A stretch of 64,000 nt of DNA. Origin: Arcanobacterium_A hippocoleae. GTDB lineage: Bacteria; Actinomycetota; Actinomycetes; Actinomycetales; Actinomycetaceae. The stretch covers positions 1,798,001 through 1,862,000 of the forward strand of contig NZ_JAVDUJ010000001.1 of assembly GCF_031456295.1 (NCBI RefSeq). The letters run 5' to 3'. Positions 9,226 to 17,674 of the stretch are shown here, in pieces. The position numbers and the translations under genes were made by a program. Position 1 is the first letter of the stretch, and every line of letters starts with the position of its first letter. The notes below the pieces were generated by a model, which worked only from the letters and a program-made list of their open reading frames with translations, searched no databases and was not told the DNA's origin.

Positions 9226-10899
9226 ATGACTCCTGAGGAATTATCTGCATATCTACAAAGTGTATTATCCGAATCTGTAGCGAATGGTGAAATTTCCCTC
9301 GCATCTGAAGATTTGCCAAACGAGGTGAAAATTGAACGTCCACGCTCGCGTGAGCATGGAGATTGGGCAACAAACCTTGCAATGCAACTGGCAAAGAAAG
9401 CCGGTATGAATCCGCGTGCTTTGGCAGAAATTTTGGTAGCGAAACTGCTTGCGCATGATGGGATCGCAGGCGCAGAAGTAGCTGGTCCAGGATTTATTAA
9501 TATCACTTTGGAGGCCGGTGCTGCCGGAGAATTAGCACGTACGATCCTTGCGCTCGGTAAGGATTACGGACGCAGCGATATCGAAAAAGGGAAAAAGGTA
9601 AATCTCGAATTCGTCTCTGCAAACCCCACTGGCCCAGTACATATTGGCGGTGCAAGATGGGCAGCTGTCGGCGATTCTCTTGCGCGGATCCTTGAGGCAA
9701 CAGGTCAAGAAGTTACCCGTGAATACTATTTCAATGATCATGGGGCACAAATCGATCGATTCTCGGCATCGCTGCTCGCGCGCGCTCGCGGGGCGGAAGT
9801 ACCAGCTGATGGCTATGGCGGGCAATATATTACTGATATTGCGCAACGGGTACTTGCTGCGCACCCGGAGGTAGATCTTGCACAGCTTGACGATGCTGCG
9901 GCACAGGAGTTTTTCCGGGAGCATGGAGTGAATCTGATGTTCGGTGAGATCAAGCAGGAGCTGCGTGATTTCCGGGTCGATTTTGACGTTTTCTTCCATG
10001 AAGATTCGCTCTATGAACAAGGTAAGGTGGAAAAGGCGATTGAGCGTCTTGCATCTGCCGAGATGATTTATGAACAAGATGGTGCCAAGTGGGTGCGCAC
10101 CACCAATTTCGGTGATGATAAAGATCGCGTGATCATCAAGAGCGATGGCGAAGCAGCGTATTTTGCGGGAGATATTGCATATTATCTGGATAAGCGCGAG
10201 CGCGGTGCCGATTATGCGGTCTATCTGCTGGGAGCTGATCATCACGGTTATATTGGGCGAATGTATGCGATGGCTCGCGCATTTGGTGATCGTGCGGGCA
10301 AGGGTGAAAACCTTGAAATTTTGATTGGGCAATTGGTTAATCTGGTAAAAGACGGGCAGCCAGTGAAAATGTCAAAGCGTGCTGGCACGATCGTGGTACT
10401 TTCCGATTTGGTAGAGGCTGCTGGAGTTGATGCGGCGCGTTATTCCTTGGTGCGTGCAGCAATGGATACCACGCTGGAGATTGATCTTGCCGTCATTTCT
10501 TCAAATACAAATGACAACCCGGTTTATTATGTGCAATATGCGCATGCCCGGACTTGCTCTGTCGCTCAAAATGCGGCGCAGCATGGGGTTACGCGTGATG
10601 ATTTTGATCCGAGTAAGCTCGATTCTCAAGCTGATGGGGAATTGCTTGCTACTCTCGCAAAATATCCGGAGGTGGTGGCGCAGTCCGCAGCTTTGCGTGA
10701 GCCACATCGTGTCGCCCGGTATCTCGAAGAGCTTGCTGCTGCTTACCACGGTTGGTATGCAAAATCGCGTGTGACTCCGCGTGCTGACGAAGCAGTAACT
10801 ACCACGCATCAGGCACGTTTGTGGCTGAATGATGCTGCAGGCCAAGTTTTTGCGAATGGGCTTGGGCTTTTGGGTGTTAGTGCGCCGGAAAAGATGTAA
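9226..10899 (+). CDS. argS: Arginyl-tRNA synthetase
   Basis: 557 aa class I synthetase. N-terminal Add-1-like domain (about 1-110), then ANPTGPVHIGGARWA carrying the HIGH-type motif (HIGG), VKMSKRAGT as the KMSKS loop, and a C-terminal DALR-type helical domain ending with LGVSAPEKM. It attaches arginine to tRNA-Arg in the cytoplasm. Start ATG 9226 follows GATAGAATGAACCC with only a weak ribosome-binding site. The frame is open and conserved-looking throughout. Downstream is a thrB-like gene after a 118-bp gap. Confidence 0.96.
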   Translation: MTPEELSAYLQSVLSESVANGEISLASEDLPNEVKIERPRSREHGDWATNLAMQLAKKAGMNPRALAEILVAKLLAHDGIAGAEVAGPGFINITLEAGAAGELARTILALGKDYGRSDIEKGKKVNLEFVSANPTGPVHIGGARWAAVGDSLARILEATGQEVTREYYFNDHGAQIDRFSASLLARARGAEVPADGYGGQYITDIAQRVLAAHPEVDLAQLDDAAAQEFFREHGVNLMFGEIKQELRDFRVDFDVFFHEDSLYEQGKVEKAIERLASAEMIYEQDGAKWVRTTNFGDDKDRVIIKSDGEAAYFAGDIAYYLDKRERGADYAVYLLGADHHGYIGRMYAMARAFGDRAGKGENLEILIGQLVNLVKDGQPVKMSKRAGTIVVLSDLVEAAGVDAARYSLVRAAMDTTLEIDLAVISSNTNDNPVYYVQYAHARTCSVAQNAAQHGVTRDDFDPSKLDSQADGELLATLAKYPEVVAQSAALREPHRVARYLEELAAAYHGWYAKSRVTPRADEAVTTTHQARLWLNDAAGQVFANGLGLLGVSAPEKM

Positions 10900-11017
10900 G
10901 AAGTAAAAGATATTTGCACAATCCAGGGGGCGCGTTTGGGTCGGCTCAGGTAAATGTGCGTCATGAATGATGCTTTGTGATCCTCATGGATTGTGTGAAA
11001 ATCTTGGAAAGAACAGC

Positions 11018-11992
11018 ATGCGAATTGTTAACGAGCAGGTAAATGTGCGAGTGCCAGCTGGCATATCGTTATTCCGTGCAGGTTTTTCAAATCTCGCATT
11101 AAGTTTGAATTTATGGGATGAAATTTCAGCCTCGTTTACTACGCGGGCTTCCCGCGCGATCGTCCTTGGGCAGGGGAGTCGGCAAATTGCACAAGATGAA
11201 CGCCATCCAGTGATTCAAACAATGCATCGGCTGCTTTCAGATCTGGGGCAGCCGGCTTTCGGGATCGAGCTTGTCTGCCGGAACAATATCAGGCGGAATA
11301 TCGGTTTAGGCGAAAATGAAGCACAGATAGCAGCGGCGTTATTGCTGGTAAAAGGGATGCTTGGGAATCCGGCAGAGCTCTCACTACCGATATTGCGTTG
11401 TTTCGCTGAACGCTATCGGGGCGATTGCGCGATCTTGACGGCGATACTTGCTGGAGGTGCGGCGCTTACCTGGCCGAGTCGCAAATCGCCGGGTTCGGCA
11501 CAGTTAGCGAAAAATGTATTGCTCGCTCCCGCTGGTGCAATAAATTTGCAAACGCAGCAGCAATCTGGATCCAGTTATGCTGCGCTACAAATCCATTCGG
11601 ATTTGCGTCTCACACTGATTACCAGCAGCTTTGACGATTCAATGGATTCCCGAGCAGTGAGTGCGAAAGAGGTGGACTTTCAGCTACCGGCATCACATAC
11701 TGCAGCATTCGTCTATGCGTTGCAATACGATCCGCTGCTGCTGTGTGAAATTACAGGCAGTATTTCGTGGCATTCTGCTTTGGAAGCAAATCCGGAAATT
11801 GCCGCGAGCGCAATTACTGATCTTGCCCGATCATTGCAAAAAGCACACTGGCCGGTGATCTATACCGAAACAGGGACTGCACTGCTTTTGTTTGCAAAAA
11901 TGCCGCAAGCAATGCAGGCAAAACTAATAGATGCAGGTTTTGCAGTACAAGAAGTTGCTGCTGCGCAGGCTGCTGTGAATTATTTTTCCTGA
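11018..11992 (+). CDS. Degenerate homoserine-kinase-like (GHMP fold) protein
   Basis: 324 aa from ATG 11018, chosen because TTGGAAAG (11004-11011) lies six bases upstream; the frame is open to 10967. The N-terminus VNVRVPAGISLFRAGFSNLA follows the ThrB pattern VRVPATSANLGPGFD-x-LGLAL, but the Gly/Asn residues of that block are altered. At residues 95-106 IGLGENEAQIAA replaces the GHMP ATP loop GLGSSAAA, so both conserved serines are missing. AERYRGDCAILTAILAGG stands where EGHPDN-x-A is expected. Homoserine kinase phosphorylates homoserine for threonine synthesis; this copy probably cannot. Position supports the origin: thrB precedes rho in many actinobacteria. It is not a frameshifted pseudogene; the frame is intact. 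A different GHMP-like function cannot be excluded. Confidence 0.68.
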   Translation: MRIVNEQVNVRVPAGISLFRAGFSNLALSLNLWDEISASFTTRASRAIVLGQGSRQIAQDERHPVIQTMHRLLSDLGQPAFGIELVCRNNIRRNIGLGENEAQIAAALLLVKGMLGNPAELSLPILRCFAERYRGDCAILTAILAGGAALTWPSRKSPGSAQLAKNVLLAPAGAINLQTQQQSGSSYAALQIHSDLRLTLITSSFDDSMDSRAVSAKEVDFQLPASHTAAFVYALQYDPLLLCEITGSISWHSALEANPEIAASAITDLARSLQKAHWPVIYTETGTALLLFAKMPQAMQAKLIDAGFAVQEVAAAQAAVNYFS

Positions 11993-12359
11993 ACTTTTTA
12001 CAACTTCGGCAATCTTAATTTTTTCTTTTTATGCTTTGCAGCCTCAAAGCTGGAGCGCATGAATAAATGCAGCTGCTGCGAAAAGTAATTTTCAGCTTCG
12101 CTGTAGCATCGGAAATGTGCGTGAAACTACTTAGATTTTACCCGAACATATTTTCAAATTAGTGAATCATTGTGTAAGATTGAGCCAGGTAATCACGGCT
12201 CGATGTTTAAGCCGAATTTTTCGCTTGCAGATTCAATTGTTTTAGCGGATTGCCAGATCGAAAATTAAATGCTTTTCCGTTTGATACGGGAGCATGATCA
12301 TCCCGAGGCCCGAATCTAACAAGTACGTCAATGTTTGTGACGTCCGGGGAAGGAAACCT
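11993..12359 (+). other. Leader region upstream of rho
   Basis: 367 bp without a convincing gene. It is T-rich at its start (possible termination of the thrB-like gene). Near its end, perfect 6-bp arms ACGTCA (12325-12330) and TGACGT (12338-12343) form a small hairpin four bases before the GGGGAAGGAA ribosome-binding site of rho. Long rho leaders are often autoregulatory in bacteria; whether this one is cannot be told from sequence. Confidence 0.45.
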
Positions 12360-14141
12360 GTGAAAGAAACTGAAGGTGCTGAGCGTAAAGTAGCTACAAT
12401 GCTACTTCCGGAATTAAAGCAGCGTGCAGCTGAGCTCGGTATTAAAATGCCGCCAAAATCGCGGAAAGCTGATTACATTGCAGCGATCCAAGAAAAACTT
12501 AGCGGGAGTACGCAATCGCGAGAATCCGGATCTGCGCAGCCCCCGCAGCGCACGCGCAAAGTACGCAAGAGCAGTACCGGGGATGCCGATGCGTCAGCAG
12601 ATTCACTTGATGTGGCAAAAGAAGCTCCATCGATTGCAGAAAAACGCAATCGTGGGCGAAATAATGCACGTACTGCGGAAGAAACTGGAGTGAAATCCGG
12701 CAAAGTTGAGATGACTCCAGAAGAAAAGCAGGCAGCTTTAGATGCACTTGGTGATGCAGCACAGCGGCGCGCTGATCACAAGCGGAATAGCGATGGCACA
12801 GAAGTTGAAGGTGAGCGCGAAAACGGGCATCATCGGCGTGAGCGTAATGGCCGTCGTGATCGACGCGATCGCAATGGGCGGCGCAACCGTCGTGAACGCA
12901 ATAATAATGACCGTCGTAATGTGCAAGGCGAAGAATCGCTGCAATATGAAGAGCAGCATAATTCGGAAGATGCACAAGCTGGAAATGAAGAAGTTTTGAT
13001 TCCAGTGGCAGGTATTCTTGATACTGCCGGAACGAATTCTTATCTGCGCACTGGTGGATATCTGCCAGGAAAATCTGATGCGTACGTATCGCAGCAAACG
13101 ATTAAGAAGTATGGCTTGCGGCGGGGAGATGCCGTAGTTGGTGCAGTGCGTTCAGTTACTGACGGCGCGGGACGGCGTGGTCAACGTCAGCACAAGTACA
13201 ATCCGTTAGTGGAAGTAACTTCTGTGAATGGGCTGACGCCTGAGGCAGCACTGCAGCGCCCGGAATTTAATAAGCTTACTCCGTTGTACCCACAAGAAAT
13301 GCTACGGATGGAAACAACCAAGAATGCGCTGACAACCCGCGTAATTGATTTGGTTGCGCCAATTGGAAAAGGGCAGCGCGGGCTGATCGTTTCGCCACCG
13401 AAGGCGGGTAAGACGATGGTAATGCAGCAGATGGCTGTAGCTATCGCAAAGAATAATCCAAATGTGCATTTAATGGTGGTATTGGTAGACGAACGCCCTG
13501 AAGAAGTGACTGATATGCAGCGCCTGGTGAAAGGTGAAGTGATCGCTTCGACCTTTGACCGTCCCGCTTCGGATCACGCAATCGTTGCCGAACTCGCAGT
13601 AGAACGGGCAAAACGGTTGGTAGAACTAGGGCAGGATGTGGTCATTTTGCTTGATTCGCTTACTCGTCTCTCGCGTGCTTACAATCTGGCTGCGCCAGCA
13701 TCCGGGCGGATTCTTTCTGGTGGTGTAGATGCAGCTGCATTGTATCCGCCAAAGAAATTCTTTGGTGCTGCGCGCAATATTGAAGACGGTGGTTCATTGA
13801 CGATCATTGCTTCAGCTTTGGTTGAAACAGGATCGAAGATGGATGAAGTGATTTTTGAAGAATTCAAGGGGACGGGAAATATGGAATTGCGGCTTTCCCG
13901 GCAGCTCGCCGACCGGCGGATTTTCCCGGCAGTTGATGTGAATGCTTCAGGTACTCGTCGTGAAGAACAGTTGTTCAGCCCAGAAGAGCTGAAGATCGTA
14001 TGGCATTTGCGGCGTGCTCTCGGCACGCTTGATGTCCAGGAAGCATCCGATTATCTGCTTGGGCGGCTGCGGAAGACCGAATCGAATAAAGAATTTTTAG
14101 TCTCCATTGTGCGCGGGATGCAAGCAAACGGAGCTGAGTGA
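12360..14141 (+). CDS. rho: Transcription termination factor Rho
   Basis: 593 aa hexameric RNA translocase. The start is GTG 12360 with GGGGAAGGAA at 12347-12356; the frame is open to 12294. It begins with the SAP-like Rho N-terminal domain (LLPELKQRAAELGIKMP), followed by about 150 residues of charged linker with an Arg/Asn-rich stretch (around residues 155-180: RRERNGRRDRRDRNGRR and more), a known actinobacterial insertion. Next comes the cold-shock-like RNA-binding domain (VAGILDTAGTNSYLRTGGYLP), then the ATPase core with Walker A GLIVSPPKAGKT and Walker B DVVILLDSLTRLSRAYN. It is followed by rpmE, as is usual. Confidence 0.97.
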   Translation: MKETEGAERKVATMLLPELKQRAAELGIKMPPKSRKADYIAAIQEKLSGSTQSRESGSAQPPQRTRKVRKSSTGDADASADSLDVAKEAPSIAEKRNRGRNNARTAEETGVKSGKVEMTPEEKQAALDALGDAAQRRADHKRNSDGTEVEGERENGHHRRERNGRRDRRDRNGRRNRRERNNNDRRNVQGEESLQYEEQHNSEDAQAGNEEVLIPVAGILDTAGTNSYLRTGGYLPGKSDAYVSQQTIKKYGLRRGDAVVGAVRSVTDGAGRRGQRQHKYNPLVEVTSVNGLTPEAALQRPEFNKLTPLYPQEMLRMETTKNALTTRVIDLVAPIGKGQRGLIVSPPKAGKTMVMQQMAVAIAKNNPNVHLMVVLVDERPEEVTDMQRLVKGEVIASTFDRPASDHAIVAELAVERAKRLVELGQDVVILLDSLTRLSRAYNLAAPASGRILSGGVDAAALYPPKKFFGAARNIEDGGSLTIIASALVETGSKMDEVIFEEFKGTGNMELRLSRQLADRRIFPAVDVNASGTRREEQLFSPEELKIVWHLRRALGTLDVQEASDYLLGRLRKTESNKEFLVSIVRGMQANGAE

Positions 14142-14321
14142 TTCCTCACGGAGCTAGAAAAATTTAATTGAAAATGGTTTAATAAAACGTCGGCTACTGG
14201 TTCACCGGTTCACGGCAGGTTTGATGCAAATATAAATGCGCATCTGCTGCAAGCGGCCTCCGTCCGTGCGGAGAATGTGTGGATTGGACCCAGGAGCATT
14301 CATCGATCCAAGGAGAATATT

Positions 14322-14534
14322 ATGAAGCAGGGAATCCACCCTGAATACACCCCAGTACACGTAAGCTGTACTTGTGGCGCGGAATTTGATACTCGCTCTA
14401 CGCTTGATACCGATCACTTGCGTGTGGATGTTTGCTCCGCATGCCATCCGTTCTACACCGGTAAGCAGAAGATCCTCGATACCGGCGGTCGCGTGGCACG
14501 CTTCGAAGCACGTTACGGAAAGCGTAATAAGTAG
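14322..14534 (+). CDS. rpmE: 50S ribosomal protein L31 (zinc-binding type)
   Basis: 70 aa, ATG 14322 preceded by AAGGAGAATATT. It begins MKQGIHPEYTPVHVSC and contains the cysteines C-T-C near residue 16 and C-S-A-C near residue 37, so this is the C+ zinc-coordinating form (RpmE rather than the zinc-free YkgM/RpmE2 form). HPFYTGKQKILDTGGRV is the conserved L31 core. It is a component of the large ribosomal subunit near the bridge to the small one. It stands 180 bp after rho and is followed by a hairpin terminator. Confidence 0.97.
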   Translation: MKQGIHPEYTPVHVSCTCGAEFDTRSTLDTDHLRVDVCSACHPFYTGKQKILDTGGRVARFEARYGKRNK

Positions 14535-14542
14535 CTTTTATT

Positions 14543-14580
14543 TTGAACGCCGGCTTTCGCGATGCGAGGCCGGCGTTCAA
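14543..14580 (+). terminator. Hairpin after rpmE
   Basis: Perfect 12-bp arms TTGAACGCCGGC (14543-14554) and GCCGGCGTTCAA (14569-14580), with a smaller CGC/GCG pairing in the loop, eight bases after the rpmE stop. There is no U tract behind it, as is common for actinobacterial terminators. Confidence 0.7.
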
Positions 14581-14807
14581 CGTATCCAAAGTGAAAACCG
14601 TTCTGAAACTAAATTGCAATCGCAACCGCGTTCGTTGTTTACTGCATCGCATCATGCATGATGCATCATTGCAGATCGCAAAGAAGCTGGAAAACAAATG
14701 CAATAGAAAACTGTGCACAAGGTAAACTTGCTTTTCAGATCGGCAAATAAGGGAACGGCTGACGGCGTTCCAAATGTTGCAGATATTTTGCAGACAAAAG
14801 GATTTTT

Positions 14808-15935
14808 ATGAGCTCCGATTCTCAAAAACAAATTAATACTGAATACCCTGCTGCGGAAGCGATGCTGTTAGAATATCGTGATTTAGAAGCGCAAATGGCT
14901 GATCCACAGGTGCTTGCAAATCCGGAGCGATTGCGCCAACTTTCACGGCGCTATGCACAACTCGGACCGGTTGTTACGCGATATCGAAACTGGTTGAAAA
15001 TTGCGCAGGATCTTGGCGAGACTCGTGAGATCGTGGAACTCGGCGGTGCGGACGGAGAACTTTTTGCAGCTGAACTCCCACGGCTTGAATCTGCTTATGA
15101 ACTGGCTGCAGAAGATTTACGGAATGCACTAATTCCGCGTGATCCTGATGATTTACGCGATGTGATTTTGGAAGTGAAGGCAGGGGAAGGCGGCGAAGAA
15201 TCTGCCCTCTTTGCTGCTGATTTGCTGCGGATGTATCAGCGTTATGCGGAGACGAAAGGCTGGAGCACCCAAATTCTCAATGCTACCCCGACCGATATGG
15301 GTGGGTTTAAGGATGTGCAAATAGCGGTGAAGGCAAAAAGCGTGCCTGAAGATCCACGTGATGGAGTTTGGGCATGGCTGAAGTTTGAAGCTGGTGTGCA
15401 TCGGGTACAGCGAGTTCCCGTAACTGAGTCCCAAGGCCGGGTGCATACTTCGGCTGCCGGAGTACTGGTATTTGCCGAAGTTGAAGATCCAGGCGAAATC
15501 GAAATCAATGATAACGATCTCCGAATTGATGTTTTTCGCTCCTCTGGGCCTGGCGGGCAGAGTGTGAATACGACCGATTCGGCTGTGCGGATCACCCATT
15601 TGCCGACAGGGATCACTGTGTCAATGCAAGACGAAAAATCACAGATCAAGAATCGTGAATCGGCAATGCGAGTATTGCGCGCGCGTTTACGGCAAATGCA
15701 GTTAGCCGAGCAGGCAGCGAAAGAGGCAGATCAGCGGCGCAGCCAAGTGCGCACAGTAGACCGTTCTGAGCGGGTGCGTACCTATAATTTTCCAGAAAAC
15801 CGGATCTCTGATCATCGTACGGGATACAAGGCTTATAATCTTGATTCAGTGATTGACGGAAATCTCGCAGCAGTAATTGAATCATTGCGTGAAATGGACG
15901 AAGCTGAACGCCTTGCACACGCTTCGGAAAACTGA
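14808..15935 (+). CDS. prfA: Peptide chain release factor 1
   Basis: 375 aa. The catalytic GGQ loop is SSGPGGQSVNTTDSAVRITH, and the domain-2 region has RVPVTESQGRVHTSAAGV, the setting of the PxT stop-codon recognition motif (PVT), so this is RF1 (UAA/UAG) rather than RF2. A good AAAGGA precedes ATG 14808. It releases the finished peptide at stop codons; the GGQ glutamine is the substrate of the next gene product, PrmC. The gap to prmC is 20 bp, so they are co-transcribed. Confidence 0.97.
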   Translation: MSSDSQKQINTEYPAAEAMLLEYRDLEAQMADPQVLANPERLRQLSRRYAQLGPVVTRYRNWLKIAQDLGETREIVELGGADGELFAAELPRLESAYELAAEDLRNALIPRDPDDLRDVILEVKAGEGGEESALFAADLLRMYQRYAETKGWSTQILNATPTDMGGFKDVQIAVKAKSVPEDPRDGVWAWLKFEAGVHRVQRVPVTESQGRVHTSAAGVLVFAEVEDPGEIEINDNDLRIDVFRSSGPGGQSVNTTDSAVRITHLPTGITVSMQDEKSQIKNRESAMRVLRARLRQMQLAEQAAKEADQRRSQVRTVDRSERVRTYNFPENRISDHRTGYKAYNLDSVIDGNLAAVIESLREMDEAERLAHASEN

Positions 15936-15955
15936 TTTTAACTGACGAGCCAGAA

Positions 15956-16936
15956 ATGACAAATTCTGCGAAAGAATCACGTAACAGGCAAAGTAAAGAT
16001 GAAAATTCAGTGCGCGATCTGAATCAGGCGATTGGGGCAGCAATTAAACGGTTAGCTACCGCCGGTGTGGCCAGTCCGGCGGTAGATGCGCGCGAATTAG
16101 CTGAATTTGTGCTTGGCTGCCGGTTGTATCGTGCAGCTGGTGAATTTTCAGCGGAGCAGTCTGAAGCTTATGCGCAGTTGGTTGAAAAACGGGCAGCACG
16201 GATACCATTGCAGCATCTCATTGGCAAAATGTGGTTTCGTGATCTGGAATTAAAGTGTGTGCCGGGCGTATTTATTGTGCGTCCGGAAACTGAAATGGTT
16301 GCAGATAGCGCGATCGCAGAAGTAAGACGGCTGCAAAAAATGGGTGAACGCAATCCACTCGTATTAGATCTTTGCAGTGGATCGGGCGCAATCGCAATTG
16401 CAGTAGCGACAGAGACACAAAATAGCAATGTACATGCGGTTGAAATCAGCCCGTTAGCATTTGCGATTTCCGGTGAAAATAATCGTCAATATGGAAGTCT
16501 CGTATCCTTTCAGCAGGGTGATGCATTAACTGTTGATTCTGATTTTGCTGGAAAAGTCTCGATAATCGTGACGAATCCACCGTATGTGCCGCCTGGTCAT
16601 CGGCTTTCCCCAGAGGTGCTTGCAGATCCTGAACTTGCACTTTATGGTGGAGGTGCCGATGGGCTTGATTTCCCGCGTCGATTGATCCAACGTTCCTTCC
16701 AACTGCTGCGGCCAGGTGGTCTGCTGCTCCTTGAACATGCTGATGAACAAGCAAATGAGATTTGTAAGATTGCTGGAGCTGCTGGTTTCAGTGATCCACG
16801 TACGAATCTTGATCTGGCGCAGAAGCCAAGATTTTTATCGGCGCGAAAACCTGCTGCACACGATGATGTTGTGCAAGGTGTGAAAACGGGATCACCCGAT
16901 TTTGCAAAAAAGAATGAGAAATCCAAATTTGCGTAA
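15956..16936 (+). CDS. prmC: Release factor glutamine N5-methyltransferase
   Basis: 326 aa. N-terminal helical domain that binds release factor (about 20-110, ending RIPLQHLIGKMWFRDLEL), then a Rossmann methyltransferase fold with the SAM loop DLCSGSGAIAIAVA and the catalytic TNPPYVPP (NPPY). It methylates the GGQ glutamine of RF1/RF2. The C-terminal 30 residues or so (HDDVVQGVKTGSPDFAKKNE) go past the usual end of the family and look disordered. It begins with ATG 15956 and a weak ribosome-binding site. Confidence 0.95.
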   Translation: MTNSAKESRNRQSKDENSVRDLNQAIGAAIKRLATAGVASPAVDARELAEFVLGCRLYRAAGEFSAEQSEAYAQLVEKRAARIPLQHLIGKMWFRDLELKCVPGVFIVRPETEMVADSAIAEVRRLQKMGERNPLVLDLCSGSGAIAIAVATETQNSNVHAVEISPLAFAISGENNRQYGSLVSFQQGDALTVDSDFAGKVSIIVTNPPYVPPGHRLSPEVLADPELALYGGGADGLDFPRRLIQRSFQLLRPGGLLLLEHADEQANEICKIAGAAGFSDPRTNLDLAQKPRFLSARKPAAHDDVVQGVKTGSPDFAKKNEKSKFA

Positions 16937-17019
16937 ATAATCGCAGCGGCTACTGCAAAGATATCGCTGCAAAAAATTCGGAGGCAGCTAGGATAATAGA
17001 CGAGAGATAGAGAGTTGAA

Positions 17020-17664
17020 ATGTTTTTTGATGTACGCGGTGAGAATGCCGAAGAAGGTATTGCAGCAGCAAAAAATGCGATCAAAAACGGGAAGGTAGTA
17101 TGCCTGCCCACTGATACTGTTTATGGAATTGGTGCTAATCCGTTTGATGCTGAGGCAATCACGGCACTTTTAAGTGCGAAATCACGCACCCGGCAAATGC
17201 CTCCGCCAATATTAGTTCCTGATTGGCAAACGGTGGAGAAAATCGCAGCCTGGATCAATCCAGCTGCGATCAAGTTAGCTGAAAAATATTGGCCTGGTGC
17301 ACTAACATTAATTTTTCCGGCAGTGGATGATTTAGGCTGGGATCTTGGGGAGACGCATGGTACTGTCGCAGTGCGGATGCCCGATGATCTAGCTGCGCTT
17401 GAACTGCTCCGTGAATGTGGACCGCTCGCCGTCACGAGTGCAAATATCACTGGTCAGCCGCCTGCCCAAACGATTACTGAGGCGTACCAGCAGCTTGGCG
17501 AAGCGGTAAGCGTTTATCTCGATGGGGGAGTGAGTCGCACTGGGGTGCCGTCTACAATTTTGAAATTTGATCCAGCTTGGCCTGATGCAGCGCAAGTGAT
17601 TCGTGAAGGTGCTTTGCCGTCAGCGCAGCTACTTAACTTTGCGCAATTGAAAGTTCGTGCGTGA
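17020..17664 (+). CDS. tsaC: Threonylcarbamoyl-AMP synthase (TsaC/Sua5 family)
   Basis: 214 aa. The YrdC domain is clear: KNGKVVCLPTDTVYGIGANPFD at the N-terminus, KSRTRQMPPPILV for the KxR and substrate-binding region, WPGALTLIF, and LAVTSANITGQPPA. It makes threonylcarbamoyl-AMP from threonine, bicarbonate and ATP for the t6A37 modification of ANN-decoding tRNAs. It lacks the extra Sua5 C-terminal domain. It starts ATG 17020 and ends two bases into the ribosome-binding site of the wecA-like gene, so translation is probably coupled. Confidence 0.93.
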   Translation: MFFDVRGENAEEGIAAAKNAIKNGKVVCLPTDTVYGIGANPFDAEAITALLSAKSRTRQMPPPILVPDWQTVEKIAAWINPAAIKLAEKYWPGALTLIFPAVDDLGWDLGETHGTVAVRMPDDLAALELLRECGPLAVTSANITGQPPAQTITEAYQQLGEAVSVYLDGGVSRTGVPSTILKFDPAWPDAAQVIREGALPSAQLLNFAQLKVRA

Positions 17665-17674
17665 GGAGTCGAGA

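Noticed and set aside
9532..10332. 266-codon minus-strand ORF inside argS
   Set aside because: It lies wholly opposite argS, whose motifs are intact; no family resemblance.
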